Positions 1-9,918 are shown, counted from the first letter of the stretch. The stretch is 64,000 nucleotides of DNA from Halorussus ruber (GCF_004765785.1 NZ_ML219768.1:62001-126000); one strand, 5' to 3'. Numbers and translations: made by a program. Notes: generated by a model not told the origin, from the sequence alone.

Positions 1-2405
1 AGGGCGAGACGGTCGGTCTCGTGGGCGAGTCGGGGTCCGGCAAGAGCGTGAGCGCGCTCTCGCTGATGCAACTCGTGGACGACCCCGGCCGGATTGCGAG
101 CGGCGAGGCCGAGTTCTACCACGAGGAGCTAACGGCCGACTTCGCCGAGCGCTATCCCGGCGGCGTCGGCGACTTCGTCTTCCCCGAGGAGGGGTACCTC
201 GACCTGCTCTCGGCTCCCGAGAACGCGATGCGCGAGATTCGGGGCGGCGAGATGAGCATGATTTTCCAGGACCCGATGACCTCGCTCAACCCCGCGCTGA
301 CCGTGGGTGAGCAGGTCGCAGAGAGCCTGCGCCTCCACCAGTACGGCGGGCGAAAGAAGGACTCGTGGTGGAACGCGGTCCGGGAAATCGCGCCGAGTCT
401 CGGCGGGAAGGACATGGACGAGGAGGTCCTGCAGGATACCATCGACATGCTCGAAGAGGTCGGCATCCCCGAACCCACCGAGCGCGTCGACGAGTATCCC
501 CACGAGTTCTCCGGCGGGATGCGCCAGCGCGTCCTCATCGCCATCGCGCTGGCCTGCCAGCCGAAACTGCTGGTCGCGGACGAACCGACCACCGCGCTCG
601 ACGTGACGATTCAGGCCCAGATTCTCGACCTCATCAACGAACTGCAGGACGAACTGGGCATGTCCGTCCTGTTCATCACCCACGACCTCGGCGTCGTCGC
701 CGAGACCTGCGACCGCGTGGCCGTGATGTACGCTGGCGACATCGTGGAGGTCGGTCCCGTAGACGAAATCTTCCACAATCCGAGCCACCCCTACACCTAC
801 GCGCTCCTCGAGTCCATCCCGCGCGAGGACAAACAGCGCCTCACGCCCATCGAGGGCAACGTGCCGGACCTCATCGACATGCCCGAGGGCTGTCACTTCG
901 CCGACCGGTGCCCGTGGGCCCAACCCGAGTGTACCGAGGGCGAGATTCCGAACCTCCAGCACGGTCCCGAGGAGGTGGACCACCGCGCGAAGTGCATCCT
1001 CGAAGACTTCGACAGGAGCGAGTACGGCGAGGACCGCGAGGGCATCACCACCTCGGACCACGACATCGGCGACCGACTCCTGCACGTCGATGGCATGAAG
1101 AAGCACTTCTCGCGGGCCGACGGCATGATAGACGAGTGGCTGGCCGACGAAGTCGAGAGCGTCAAAGCCGTCGACGGCGTGAGCTTCGACATCTACGAGG
1201 GCGAGACGGTCGGCCTCGTCGGCGAGTCCGGATGCGGCAAGTCCACCGCGGGTCGGACCCTGCTCCACCTCGAAGAGCCGACCGAGGGCAAAATCGTCTT
1301 CCAGGGCACCGACCTCTCGGAACTCGACCGCGAGGAGTTGCGCGACAAGCGCAAGGACATGCAGATGATTTTCCAAGACCCGCTGTCGAGCCTCGACCCC
1401 CGAATGACGGTCGGCCAAATCATCATGGAACCGCTGAAAATCCACGACCTGCCGGAGGAGGCCCCGCCGGAGGGAATGTCGAAGAAGCAACATCGCCGGA
1501 ACCGGGTCACGGAACTCATGGAGGCGGTCGGCCTCGAACCGGGCCAGTACGACCGCTACCCCCACGAGATTTCCGGCGGTCAGCGCCAGCGCGTCGGTAT
1601 CGCTCGCGCCCTCGCCGTGGACCCCGACTTTATCGTGGCCGACGAACCGGTTTCGGCGCTCGACGTGTCGGTGCAGGCCCAGATTCTGAACCTGCTGGAG
1701 GACTTGCAGGAGGAGTTCGGCCTGACGTACCTGTTCATCGCCCACGACCTGAGCGTCGTCCGTCACATCTCCGACCGCATCGCGGTGATGTACCTCGGCG
1801 AAATCGTGGAGGTCGCCGAGACCGACGAACTGTTCGCCGACCCCAAGCATCCCTACACGCAGGCCCTGCTGTCGGCGATTCCGGAACCCGACCCCCGCAT
1901 CGACACCGACGACCGCATCATCCTCGAAGGCGACGTGCCCTCGCCCATCGACCCGCCGTCGGGGTGTCACTTCCGGACGCGGTGTCCCCAAATCATCCCG
2001 CCGGAGGACATCGACATCGACCAAGAGGCCTACCGCAGCGTGATGGACTACCGCGAGCGCGTCGAGGACGAGGCAATCGACCTCGACGCCGTGTGGGACC
2101 AGGCCGCCAGCGGCGACGGCGCGCAGGCCGAGACCGCAACTGCCGCAGACGGCGGGCGACCCGCGGCTTCCGAGCAGGCGTTCGAGCAGGTCCTCTGGGA
2201 CCTCTTCTTCGACGTGGAACCAGAGGGCCGTCCCCGAGAAATCGTCTCTGAGTCGTTCGACCTCCTCGCGGAGGACGACTGGGACGGGGCGGCGTCGCTC
2301 CTGCGCGAACACTTCGAGAGCGTCTGCGAGCGCAAGAGTCCGGTGCTACAGGACGAGGCCCACCCCTCGGCTTGCCACCTCTACGACCAACCCGACTCGG
2401 TGTGA
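1..2405 (+). CDS. Fused double ATPase of an oligo/dipeptide ABC importer (DppD-DppF type), 5' truncated by window edge
   Basis: The reading frame is open from the first bases ([15 protein letters not shown] straddles the edge), so the true start lies upstream. Two complete nucleotide-binding domains lie in one chain. NBD1 has Walker [10 protein letters not shown]-loop [12 protein letters not shown], signature FSGGMRQRV, Walker [13 protein letters not shown] and H-loop THDLG. NBD2 has Walker [10 protein letters not shown], signature [12 protein letters not shown], Walker [13 protein letters not shown] and H-loop AHDLS. Each NBD is followed by the cysteine-bearing oligopeptide-ABC C-terminal motif ([18 protein letters not shown]). 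An extra C-terminal tail of about 110 residues has no motif I recognise. It should power the permeases at 6.2-8.1 kb from the cytoplasmic face. The fusion removes the need for two separate ATPase genes, as in GsiA/YejF-type proteins. Confidence 0.93.
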   Translation, partial: GETVGLVGESGSGKSVSALSLMQLVDDPGRIASGEAEFYHEELTADFAERYPGGVGDFVFPEEGYLDLLSAPENAMREIRGGEMSMIFQDPMTSLNPALTVGEQVAESLRLHQYGGRKKDSWWNAVREIAPSLGGKDMDEEVLQDTIDMLEEVGIPEPTERVDEYPHEFSGGMRQRVLIAIALACQPKLLVADEPTTALDVTIQAQILDLINELQDELGMSVLFITHDLGVVAETCDRVAVMYAGDIVEVGPVDEIFHNPSHPYTYALLESIPREDKQRLTPIEGNVPDLIDMPEGCHFADRCPWAQPECTEGEIPNLQHGPEEVDHRAKCILEDFDRSEYGEDREGITTSDHDIGDRLLHVDGMKKHFSRADGMIDEWLADEVESVKAVDGVSFDIYEGETVGLVGESGCGKSTAGRTLLHLEEPTEGKIVFQGTDLSELDREELRDKRKDMQMIFQDPLSSLDPRMTVGQIIMEPLKIHDLPEEAPPEGMSKKQHRRNRVTELMEAVGLEPGQYDRYPHEISGGQRQRVGIARALAVDPDFIVADEPVSALDVSVQAQILNLLEDLQEEFGLTYLFIAHDLSVVRHISDRIAVMYLGEIVEVAETDELFADPKHPYTQALLSAIPEPDPRIDTDDRIILEGDVPSPIDPPSGCHFRTRCPQIIPPEDIDIDQEAYRSVMDYRERVEDEAIDLDAVWDQAASGDGAQAETATAADGGRPAASEQAFEQVLWDLFFDVEPEGRPREIVSESFDLLAEDDWDGAASLLREHFESVCERKSPVLQDEAHPSACHLYDQPDSV

Positions 2406-2546
2406 GTTCGGCGACGCTCCGCTAATTCTGTTTCCGGCAGTTTTCGCCCGCGATGGTTCCGGCCCGAGAGGAGTTTTGAACTAATCGAACCGCCCGCCAA
2501 ACCCCTCCCGTACGCTTTTATCCAAAATCATTGATGATATAGTCGG

Positions 2547-4211
2547 ATGACTTCAAACGACACATCCGTTTCAAGGCGGAGCTTACTGAAAGCGGCGGGC
2601 GGCGCGGCGGCGTCGGCCTCGGTGGCAGGGTACCTCGAAACCGACACCGAGGAGGCCCAACAGCAAGGGGGCGGCACGCTCACCTTCGCCCGGGGGAACG
2701 ACTCGGGCACGCTCGACCCGCAGAACACCACCAGCGGCGAGGACGTGAAGGTCACCAACCAGATTTACGACCGGCTCATCGAGTTCCGGCCCGGTACCTC
2801 GGAACTCATCGCGGGGTTGGCGACCGAGTGGAACCTCGAAGGTCAGCAGACCACGGTGACGCTTCGGGAGGGCGTGACCTTCCACAACGGCGACGAGTTC
2901 ACCGCCGACGACTTCATCGCCACGTATCGGCGGTTCACCGACTCGAACTACGAGTACTATCCGGGCGACGACTACGTCTCGTCGTACGGACCGTTCACGC
3001 TCGGTAACTGGGTCGATAGCATCGAGAAGAACGGCGACTACGAGATGACCATCCAGTTGCAACAGCGGTACGCGCCCTTCCTCCGGAACCTCGCCATGTT
3101 CGCGTCGAGCGTGCTGTCCGAACAGGCGATTCAGGAGCGCGGGACCGACCTCAGCACGAACCCGATGGGGACCGGCCCGTTCGTGTTCGAGAACTGGGAC
3201 CAAGGCAACCAGCGCATCAGGCTGTCGGCCAACGACGACTACTGGGGCGAGGGGCCGAACGTAGACGAAGTCGTGTTCACCGCGGTCGGGTCGAACACGA
3301 CTCGCGCCCAGACGCTCGTCTCGGGCGGCGCGGACATCATCGACGGCCTCGGCGCGCAGTCCGCCCAAATTGTCGAGGGGGCACAACAGGCGGAGTTGCT
3401 GGAGACCGAAGGCATCAACATCGGCTACATGGCGTTCAACATGGCCCGGGTCGAGGCCTTCCGCGACAAGCGGGTCCGACAGGCCATCAGCTACGCCATC
3501 AACACCGAGGCAATCGTCAACACCATCTACCGGGGCATCGCGGTGCAGGCCAGTCAACCGATTCCGTCGAACCTCTTCGGCTACAACGAGGAGTTAGACC
3601 CCTACCCGCACGACCCCGAACAGGCCCAGCAACTCCTGAACGATGCGGGGTACGGCGACGGCTTCACCTTCGAGTTGGCGACCTTCCAGAACCCGCGGGC
3701 CTACAACCCGTCGCCGATTCAGGCGGCCCAGACGGTCAAATCGAACCTCAGCGAGGTCGGCATCACGGTCAACATCAACCAGCAACCGTTCAACCCCTTC
3801 CTGAACTACACCAGTACCGGGAAACACGACGCCTGCTTCCTCGGGTGGATGACCGACAACGCCGACCCGGACAACTTCTACTACGCCCTGCTCCACCCCG
3901 GCGTCTCGCAGGACCAGGTGCCGCAGGGCCAAGACTGGGTGAGTTGGGATACTGAGGGCTTCAACACCCTCGACGTGGCCGCGTGGGCCAACACCGAGTT
4001 CATGGACGTGACCGAGCAGGCCCAGCGGACGTACAACCAACAGGAGCGCGCCGACCTCTACAAGCAGGCGGCCCAAATCGCCCACGAGGAGGCTCCGTGG
4101 GTGTTCATCGACCACGCGAAGGAACTCCGCGGCGTCGGTAACAACGTTCAGAACTTCGTTGTCGCGCCGATTGGCGGCCCCTTCCTCAAGCAGGTCAGTC
4201 TGTCGAACTGA
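2547..4211 (+). CDS. ABC transporter substrate-binding protein (SBP family 5), paralogue 1, without lipobox cysteine
   Basis: A 554-residue family-5 extracellular solute-binding protein for peptides or similar solutes. The N-terminus has a twin-arginine signal (SRRSLLKAAGG), then small residues, but where haloarchaeal lipoproteins have a lipobox cysteine this one reads VAGYLETD. The mature protein is clearly homologous to the next gene along its whole length (shared blocks RGNDSGTLD, SGGADIIDGLGAQS, GPFxFExWDxGNQRI). A TATA-like CTTTTATCC lies about 30 bases before the ATG, which suggests its own promoter. The missing cysteine predicts a secreted or differently anchored binding protein, unlike its neighbour. 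Substrate specificity cannot be read from the sequence. Confidence 0.92.
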   Translation: MTSNDTSVSRRSLLKAAGGAAASASVAGYLETDTEEAQQQGGGTLTFARGNDSGTLDPQNTTSGEDVKVTNQIYDRLIEFRPGTSELIAGLATEWNLEGQQTTVTLREGVTFHNGDEFTADDFIATYRRFTDSNYEYYPGDDYVSSYGPFTLGNWVDSIEKNGDYEMTIQLQQRYAPFLRNLAMFASSVLSEQAIQERGTDLSTNPMGTGPFVFENWDQGNQRIRLSANDDYWGEGPNVDEVVFTAVGSNTTRAQTLVSGGADIIDGLGAQSAQIVEGAQQAELLETEGINIGYMAFNMARVEAFRDKRVRQAISYAINTEAIVNTIYRGIAVQASQPIPSNLFGYNEELDPYPHDPEQAQQLLNDAGYGDGFTFELATFQNPRAYNPSPIQAAQTVKSNLSEVGITVNINQQPFNPFLNYTSTGKHDACFLGWMTDNADPDNFYYALLHPGVSQDQVPQGQDWVSWDTEGFNTLDVAAWANTEFMDVTEQAQRTYNQQERADLYKQAAQIAHEEAPWVFIDHAKELRGVGNNVQNFVVAPIGGPFLKQVSLSN

Positions 4212-4249
4212 CCGGCCGACTCTAATTCTTCGACCGTTTTCCGAACAAA

Positions 4250-4280
4250 AACTCGATAGCGAGTTATAGCTCTATTTTTC
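4250..4280 (+). terminator. Hairpin plus T-run between the two binding-protein genes
   Basis: A perfect 6-bp inverted repeat (AACTCG-ATAG-CGAGTT) is followed within 12 bases by TATTTTTCT. It sits 39 bases after the first binding-protein stop and before the second gene, so it may terminate or process the first transcript. Archaeal terminators mainly need the T-run, so the hairpin may be incidental. Confidence 0.35.
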
Positions 4281-4331
4281 TCCCCTTACAGGTCCGGCAT
4301 ACTTATGTGGGAGGTGTGAGCATGGTGGCCT

Positions 4332-6065
4332 ATGGCGACAGATGACAATCTGAAGCGGCGCAGTTTCCTGAAAGCGGCTGGCGGTGCGACTGCCGCGGCC
4401 ACGCTGGCCGGGTGTACCGGCGACGGCGAAGGCGATGCGACGACGACCGAGGAAACCACCGAGTCCGGTGGCACGACCGAGGAGTCCGACGAGACGACCG
4501 AGGAGTCCCAGAGCTCGGGCGGGACCCTCACGTTCGCTCGCGGGAACGACTCGGGGACCCTCGACTTCCAGAACACGACCAGCGGCGAGGACGCCAAGGT
4601 CACCAACCAGATTTACGACGGTCTCATCGAGTTCGAGCCGGGCGAGACCTCGCTCAAGGCCGGACTCGCAACCGAGTGGAACGTCGAGGGCAAGACGGTC
4701 AGCCTGACCCTCCGCGAGGGCGTCAAGTTCCACAACGGCGACGAGTTCACCGCCGAGGACTACGTGGCGACCTACCGACGCTTCGTGGACGAGGACTACA
4801 AGCACTACCCCGGTACCAAGTACGCCTCGGCCTACGGTCCCTACGCGCTTGGTAACTGGATTAGCTCGGTGAGCAAGGAGGGCACCTACGAGGTGGCTAT
4901 CGAACTCAACAAGCCCTACGCGCCCATCCTGAAGAACCTCGCAATGTTCTGCTCGAAGGTCCACTCGCTTTCGGCCATCGAGAAGTACGGCAAGGACCTC
5001 GCAAAGAACCCGGTCGGGACCGGCCCGTTCAAGTTCGAGAGCTGGGACACCGGCAACCAGCGCATCCGTCTGTCGGCCAACGACGACTACTGGGGCGAGG
5101 AGAAGGCGAAGGTCGACGAACTCGTCTTCACCGCAGTCGGCCAGAACAGCTCCCGCGCCCAGACGCTCGTCTCGGGCGGCGCGGACATCATCGACGGCCT
5201 CGGCGCGCAGTCCTCGAAGGTCGTCGAGAACTCCGACAAGGCCGAACTCCTCGAGATGCCCGGCATCAACGTCGGCTACATGGCGTTCAACATGTCGAAG
5301 TTCGAGCCCTTCCGGAAGAAGAAGGTCCGGCAGGCCGTCAACTACGCCATCAACACGAAGGCTATCGTCAACACCATCTTCAAGGGCATCGCCTCCGAGG
5401 CCAGCCAGCCCATCCCCTCCAGCGTGATGGGGTACAACGAGAACATCGACCCCTACCCGCAGGACCAGGAGAAGGCCCAGAAGCTCCTCGAAGAGGCCGG
5501 ACACGGCGACGGCTTCGAGTTCGAACTGGCGACGTTCAAGAACCCGCGGACCTACAACCCCTCGCCGGTTCAGGCGGCTCAGACGGTCAAGTCGAACCTC
5601 AAGGAAGTGGGCATCACGGTCAACATCAAGCAGATGCCGTTCAACCCCTTCCTCGACTACACTAACAACTACAAGCACGACGCCTGTTTCCTCGGCTGGA
5701 TGACCGACAACGGCGACCCGGACAACTTCTACTACGCGCTTCTCCACCCCGGCGTGGACCGGAGCGCGGTGCCGGACGGGCAGGACTGGATCAACCCGGA
5801 CAACCACGACAACGTCAACACGCTCGACGCCGCCGCGTGGGCCAACACCGACTTCATGAAGCTCACCGAGGAGGGCCAGTCCACCTACAAGACCAGCGAG
5901 CGCAAGCCCAAGTACCAGAAGGCCGCCGAAATCTTCCACGAGGAGTGCCCGTGGGTCGCCATGGACCACGCCAAGATTCTCCGCGGCGTCCGCGAGAACG
6001 TGAAGGGCTACACCGTCGCGCCTATCGGCGGTCCCTTCCTCAACCTCGTGTCGCTCGAACAGTAA
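4332..6065 (+). CDS. ABC transporter substrate-binding lipoprotein (SBP family 5), paralogue 2
   Basis: A 577-residue family-5 solute-binding lipoprotein. The N-terminus has KRRSFLKAAGG, a Tat signal, ending in the lipobox LAGC, then a Thr/Glu-rich linker of about 40 residues typical of haloarchaeal surface lipoproteins. The fold region is closely similar to the preceding gene, so this is a tandem duplication. A GGAGGTG ribosome-binding-like sequence and a TATA-like ACTTATG precede the ATG. With two binding proteins and only one permease pair downstream, both paralogues probably feed the same importer, perhaps with different ligands or under different conditions. Confidence 0.94.
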   Translation: MATDDNLKRRSFLKAAGGATAAATLAGCTGDGEGDATTTEETTESGGTTEESDETTEESQSSGGTLTFARGNDSGTLDFQNTTSGEDAKVTNQIYDGLIEFEPGETSLKAGLATEWNVEGKTVSLTLREGVKFHNGDEFTAEDYVATYRRFVDEDYKHYPGTKYASAYGPYALGNWISSVSKEGTYEVAIELNKPYAPILKNLAMFCSKVHSLSAIEKYGKDLAKNPVGTGPFKFESWDTGNQRIRLSANDDYWGEEKAKVDELVFTAVGQNSSRAQTLVSGGADIIDGLGAQSSKVVENSDKAELLEMPGINVGYMAFNMSKFEPFRKKKVRQAVNYAINTKAIVNTIFKGIASEASQPIPSSVMGYNENIDPYPQDQEKAQKLLEEAGHGDGFEFELATFKNPRTYNPSPVQAAQTVKSNLKEVGITVNIKQMPFNPFLDYTNNYKHDACFLGWMTDNGDPDNFYYALLHPGVDRSAVPDGQDWINPDNHDNVNTLDAAAWANTDFMKLTEEGQSTYKTSERKPKYQKAAEIFHEECPWVAMDHAKILRGVRENVKGYTVAPIGGPFLNLVSLEQ

Positions 6066-6174
6066 GTCAGCCCGGCTGACCCCCGAACACCCGTTTTCGC
6101 TCGCCGGAAGTCGCCCGACGACGACACGGCGGTAGCGAGCCTTTTTTGACCCCTGCGGTCAATTCTGCGAGTGA

Positions 6175-7188
6175 ATGATTTCCAAGCGGTTCGTTATCAA
6201 GCGACTCCTACTGCTGGTCCCGGTGCTGTTCGGGGTGGCGACGTTCGTGTTCGCCATCCTGCACCTCGCACCCGGTGACCCGGCACGGGTTATCGCGGGT
6301 CAGCGAGCGTCCGAGGAGTTCGTCCGGCAGGTCCGGACGGAACTCGGACTCAACGACCCCATCTGGGTACAGTACGGCCGGTTCCTGCTGGAGGCGGTCC
6401 AGTTGGAGTTCGGTAACTCCTACCAGATTCAGAAGGGCACGCCGGTCAAGCAGATTCTGCGCTACAAGCTCCCGGTCACGCTGGAGATGGCCCTCTACGG
6501 CCAGTTCCTCGGCATCCTGTTCGGGATTCCGGTCGGCCTACTGGGAGCCATCAAACAGGACGCCATCAGCGACCACGTGACGCGAATCGGCGCGCTGGCG
6601 GGTATCAGCGTCCCGATTTACTGGAGCGGCCCGCTCCTCATCCTGCTGTTCGCGCAGGTGCTGGGCTGGTTCCCGGCGAGTGGTCGCATCGCCTCGACGT
6701 TCGACATCAACCCAATCACGGGTGTCATCACGTTCGACACGCTCGTCCGGGGTAACTTCGCGGCGTTCGAGTCCGCGGCGATGCACCTGTTCCTCCCGGC
6801 GGCGGTCATCGGCATCTACTCGATGGCGCTCATCTCGCGGATGATGCGGTCGTCGATGCTGGAGGTCATCCGGCAGGACTACATGCGGACCGCCCGCGCG
6901 AAGGGCCAAGGCTCGAAGATTACCATCCTGAAACACGGCTTCCGGAACGCGCTCATCCCCGTCGTGACGGTCATCGGCATCCAGTTCGGCACCCTGCTCG
7001 GCGGTGCGGTCCTGACCGAGACCGTCTTCGGGATTGCGGGCATCGGCACGCTGCTGGTGAGCGCGATTCAGGTGGGTGACTACCCTGTCGTGCAGGGAAC
7101 CGTCCTGATGTTCGCGGGCCTGTTCACGCTGGTGAACCTGCTCGTGGACGTGACCTACTCGTATCTCGACCCGAGGATTGAACAATGA
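6175..7188 (+). CDS. Oligo/dipeptide ABC transporter permease (DppB/OppB family)
   Basis: A 337-residue inner-membrane permease with N-terminal helix KRLLLLVPVLFGVATFVFAI and five further hydrophobic segments. The cytoplasmic EAA-type coupling loop is MRTARAKGQG, followed by the usual family ending TETVFGIAGIG. The length is normal for DppB. It is translationally coupled to the next permease by an ATGA overlap. The promoter-like CTTTTTTGACC about 30 bases upstream may also serve this gene separately from the binding proteins. Confidence 0.94.
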   Translation: MISKRFVIKRLLLLVPVLFGVATFVFAILHLAPGDPARVIAGQRASEEFVRQVRTELGLNDPIWVQYGRFLLEAVQLEFGNSYQIQKGTPVKQILRYKLPVTLEMALYGQFLGILFGIPVGLLGAIKQDAISDHVTRIGALAGISVPIYWSGPLLILLFAQVLGWFPASGRIASTFDINPITGVITFDTLVRGNFAAFESAAMHLFLPAAVIGIYSMALISRMMRSSMLEVIRQDYMRTARAKGQGSKITILKHGFRNALIPVVTVIGIQFGTLLGGAVLTETVFGIAGIGTLLVSAIQVGDYPVVQGTVLMFAGLFTLVNLLVDVTYSYLDPRIEQ

Positions 7189-8141
7189 GCACCGAAACCC
7201 AAACCGAGGACGTGGGCCAGCGCGGAATCGTCGAGCGACTCCGCGCCTCCCCGTTCCTCTCCGAACTGCTGTCGAATCGCCTCGCCGTCGCGGGACTGAC
7301 GATTATCTTTGCGATGGTCGCAATCGCGCTCTACTCCCGGCTGTTCGTCGACCTCGGGTCGGTGACCCAGAGCCAAATCGGGACGAACCCGAACCTCGCG
7401 CCGCCGAGTTGGCTCTCGAAGAAGACCGCCATCACCGGCGAGTACGGCACGTTCGCCTACCCGTTCGGCACGGACATCCAGTCGCGGGACATCTTCTCGC
7501 GGGTCCTCTACGGGACGTGGCTGGCGATGAAGTACGGCACCATCACGGTCGGAGCCTCGACGTTGCTTGGGGTCGGCCTCGGCATTCTGGCGGCCTACTA
7601 CGGTGACATCACTGACAACGTCATCATGCGGACGATGGACGTGCTGTTGGCCTTCCCGAGTCTACTGCTGGCGCTGGCGCTGGTCGCCATCTTCGGCACC
7701 GGCCTCTGGAAGGTCGTCATCGCGTTGACGCTGGTGTACACGCCGCGGTTCGCCCGCGTCGTCCGCGGTGCGGCGCTGAAGGTGCTGGAAGACGAGTACA
7801 TCGAGGCCACCGAGGCCCTCGGGGCGAAAGACCCCCGCGTCATCGTCCGGCACATCCTGCCCAACTGCCTCGCGCCCATCACGGTCCAGTCCACGCTCAA
7901 CTTCGGACTGGCTATCATCGACCTCGCGGCGCTCTCGTTCCTCGGGTTCGGTGCCGAGGCCGGGACGCCCTCGTGGGGCCTGATGCTGTCGAACGGCGTG
8001 AAGAACGGCCTGCTGACCGGCGACTGGTGGTGGTCGTTCTTCCCCGGTCTGTTCCTCGCCATCACCGTCCTCGGGTTCAACCTGCTGGGCGACGGGATGC
8101 GCGACGCGCTCGACCCCCGGATGCGCGAGACCGTGGACTGA
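7185..8141 (+). CDS. Oligo/dipeptide ABC transporter permease (DppC/OppC family)
   Basis: A 318-residue permease, partner of the preceding DppB-like protein. It has the DppC layout: one N-terminal membrane helix (LAVAGLTIIFAMVAIAL), an extracellular loop of about 80 residues, then five helices. The EAA loop reads YIEATEALGAKDPRVIVRHI. The end (NLLGDGMRDALDPRM) is typical of OppC/DppC. The start codon overlaps the DppB stop (ATGA), supporting a stable heterodimer made at equal level. Confidence 0.94.
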   Translation: MSTETQTEDVGQRGIVERLRASPFLSELLSNRLAVAGLTIIFAMVAIALYSRLFVDLGSVTQSQIGTNPNLAPPSWLSKKTAITGEYGTFAYPFGTDIQSRDIFSRVLYGTWLAMKYGTITVGASTLLGVGLGILAAYYGDITDNVIMRTMDVLLAFPSLLLALALVAIFGTGLWKVVIALTLVYTPRFARVVRGAALKVLEDEYIEATEALGAKDPRVIVRHILPNCLAPITVQSTLNFGLAIIDLAALSFLGFGAEAGTPSWGLMLSNGVKNGLLTGDWWWSFFPGLFLAITVLGFNLLGDGMRDALDPRMRETVD

Positions 8142-8144
8142 CCG

Positions 8145-8573
8145 ATGCGTTCGGGCGATTCGACCGACTCCGACTACTCTCCTCGCGGCGAGGAGGCCTC
8201 CGGCGGCGACCGGACCCGCGACGACTCGCCGACCCCCCGAGAGCGCGCCCGGCAACTCGGCCGCGCGCTCCTGCTGGGCGCGATGCTGGCCGCGATTGCG
8301 GTCCCGATACTGGTCGCCTCGGGCGAGTCGGTCCGGTTCGCCAGCGAAAAAGTGTTCGCGGTCGGCGCGCTCGTCTTCGGGTTCTCGCTTCTGGGCTGGT
8401 CCGGGTCTGTGTTCGCGGGCAGAGGCATGGAGAACTTTCAGCGCCACATCGGCGGGCGCTCCGACTGGTCGGAGGCCGACTCCCGGCGCGCGATGACGGT
8501 GCTGGGAAGCGTCGGTGTCGGCGGGATGCTCGGCGCGAGTCTGGCGACGATGGTCGTCGGAAGCGTGGTGTAG
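8145..8573 (+). CDS. Small haloarchaeal membrane protein (DUF7268-like)
   Basis: 142 residues. A charged, disordered N-terminal third (rich in Asp, Arg, Ser) is followed by three hydrophobic segments: roughly 43-63, 74-92 and 118-142. The conserved cytoplasmic-looking stretch GRGMENFQRHIGGRSDWSE lies between the last two. It starts three bases after the DppC stop, so it is probably co-transcribed with the importer, but nothing shows a functional link. I recall similar proteins in many haloarchaea under a DUF7268-type label. No function is known to me. Confidence 0.75.
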   Translation: MRSGDSTDSDYSPRGEEASGGDRTRDDSPTPRERARQLGRALLLGAMLAAIAVPILVASGESVRFASEKVFAVGALVFGFSLLGWSGSVFAGRGMENFQRHIGGRSDWSEADSRRAMTVLGSVGVGGMLGASLATMVVGSVV

Positions 8574-8648
8574 GGCGCTTTTTCGTTCTGTTTCCGAGAA
8601 GCCGGAGTTAAATACTGCAACACATTACTTGTCGGTTAGTGAATATTC

Positions 8649-9527
8649 GTGCGGAAGGTACAGATACGTGAGTCGTCAGGTAGGGAAACTCGTCGCGCTC
8701 GACACGTAATCGGCATCGACGAATCCGGATGCCCGATGGGTGACGACGAACCGTTTTCGTTAGTCGCAGTCCGCTGTCCCCGGAGTCGGAGCGAAGAACT
8801 CGCGGAGTTACTCGTCTCCTGCGAACTCGCCCCGTGGCGTGCGAAATCTCAAGGGTTGGCGTCACGGTGTTCATCGGCAGAAGAGCGGTCCCGGCGCGTT
8901 GAACGATTCATCGAAGCATTGTCCGCGCGCGAGTTCGATTGGGCGATGACGTTCGGGTGGGAAAGGGTTACCGTCGACGTGTGTTCCGCCGCCGTCTGTC
9001 TACTCTCCAAAAAGACGATTACCAAATCTCACGAATCGTATGAAGGTAGTTCTGTGTTAGTTCCGGACGGGACTGAAGACACTTACGGGAAGAATCAGGA
9101 ATACCTCCGAGTACAGGCGTCGACGTTCTTCGGAGGAAACTTTCAATCTAACTTCGGTTCGGTGTACGTGAGCGCACTTCCGAAGGCCGATTTGACGTAC
9201 CCGGAAGTGATGGCCGCGGACTTCATTTCGGGGTACGTGAGAGAACGAGTCGAACAGGGGCGGATAGATCAAATTACGGAACTCGACGGCTGTGTCGGGT
9301 GGATAGACGAAAACTGGCGAGAACCAGATACAGACCCCGCTTCGTTCTACGCGATGGGGTCGCTAACCGCGGACTACGGTAACGTGGAAAAGACACGCAT
9401 CGTTTCGTGGATACGAGGAAAGTGTCCGGAAAGCCCCGATTACGACGGTAGCAATCAGTACCCCGGGATTCTCGACCAGCTCGAACGAGAGTCGCTAAAG
9501 GAGTACCTCGGGGCGTTCGAGTACTAG
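8649..9527 (+). CDS. Orphan protein with an RNase-H-fold-like (DUF3800-like) layout
   Basis: 292 residues from a GTG start, chosen because the first recognisable strand (HVIGIDESG, about residues 19-27) lies before any ATG. The IDESG strand followed by FSLVAV, a central LVPDG, and a late EVMAADFISGYVRE helix match the layout of RNase-H-fold DUF3800/RNase HII-like proteins, whose metal site uses the Asp-Glu pair and a late Asp. This is inference, and a homology search is decisive. Codon use is unlike its neighbours: 17 of the first 30 codons end in G or C, whereas flanking genes are near 90 percent, and the rare codon AGG appears. It stands alone between non-coding stretches, which suggests horizontal acquisition. 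Confidence 0.6.
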   Translation: MRKVQIRESSGRETRRARHVIGIDESGCPMGDDEPFSLVAVRCPRSRSEELAELLVSCELAPWRAKSQGLASRCSSAEERSRRVERFIEALSAREFDWAMTFGWERVTVDVCSAAVCLLSKKTITKSHESYEGSSVLVPDGTEDTYGKNQEYLRVQASTFFGGNFQSNFGSVYVSALPKADLTYPEVMAADFISGYVRERVEQGRIDQITELDGCVGWIDENWREPDTDPASFYAMGSLTADYGNVEKTRIVSWIRGKCPESPDYDGSNQYPGILDQLERESLKEYLGAFEY

Positions 9528-9683
9528 AGTAAACGGATGTCAACAGGTCGTAGGCCATTACCCCACGACCCTAACCGAGTCACCCCCGAGGGTTCTAGCC
9601 AACGGGTCTGACTCGCATCCTCAACTACATGTTAGTCCTGTTGAAGTATAACCGTTATGGTCACACGAAGGGTTCTTGGGTCA

Positions 9684-9707
9684 GTTACATTGGATAACCG
9701 ATGTAAC
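9684..9707. promoter_or_regulatory. Imperfect inverted repeat in the spacer before the small membrane gene
   Basis: Ten-base arms GTTACATTGG and CCGATGTAAC surround a 4-base centre, with one mismatch. A shorter outer pair (CAGTTAC and GTAACTG) overlaps it. It lies about 55 bases upstream of the small gene at 9760 and after the orphan gene at 8649. It could be an operator or an RNA hairpin. The rest of the 9528-9759 spacer shows nothing I can name. Confidence 0.4.
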
Positions 9708-9759
9708 ACAGTAACTGAAACCCCCTCAGTTTAGTGGCCTGTTCGATATACGCCCGTCT

Positions 9760-9918
9760 ATGAAAGAAGTCGCTCGACAAGCCATCGCCGTCGGACTCGG
9801 GCTCGCGTTCGTCCTCTGGCAGGCCGCTCAGGAACCCGCCCGCGCGTTCGCCGCGATTCTGGCGGTCAGCGCACTCGGCTACGCCTTCGCCCCCGTCATC
9901 CGCGACGGCGTGGCGTGA
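9760..9918 (+). CDS. 52-residue membrane protein
   Basis: The ORF begins ATG AAA GAA GTC and ends GTG GCG TGA. The product has two hydrophobic helices: AIAVGLGLAFVLWQA and AFAAILAVSALGYAFAPVI, joined by AQEPAR. Codon use is strongly G/C-ending, like resident genes. A TATA-like TTCGATATA lies about 12-20 bases before the ATG, consistent with a short leader. The function is unknown. Confidence 0.6.
   Translation: MKEVARQAIAVGLGLAFVLWQAAQEPARAFAAILAVSALGYAFAPVIRDGVA

Noticed and set aside
129-2312. Very long open frame antisense to the ABC ATPase (and similar long antisense frames opposite the P-ATPase, NIS synthetases and binding proteins).
   Set aside because: High-GC codon bias leaves antisense frames open. 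They are His/Arg/Val-rich and show no motifs, while the sense frames carry complete protein families.
9590-9640. Sequence with a T-loop look (GGGTTCTAGCC) as a possible tRNA fragment.
   Set aside because: No acceptor or anticodon stem can be built around it.
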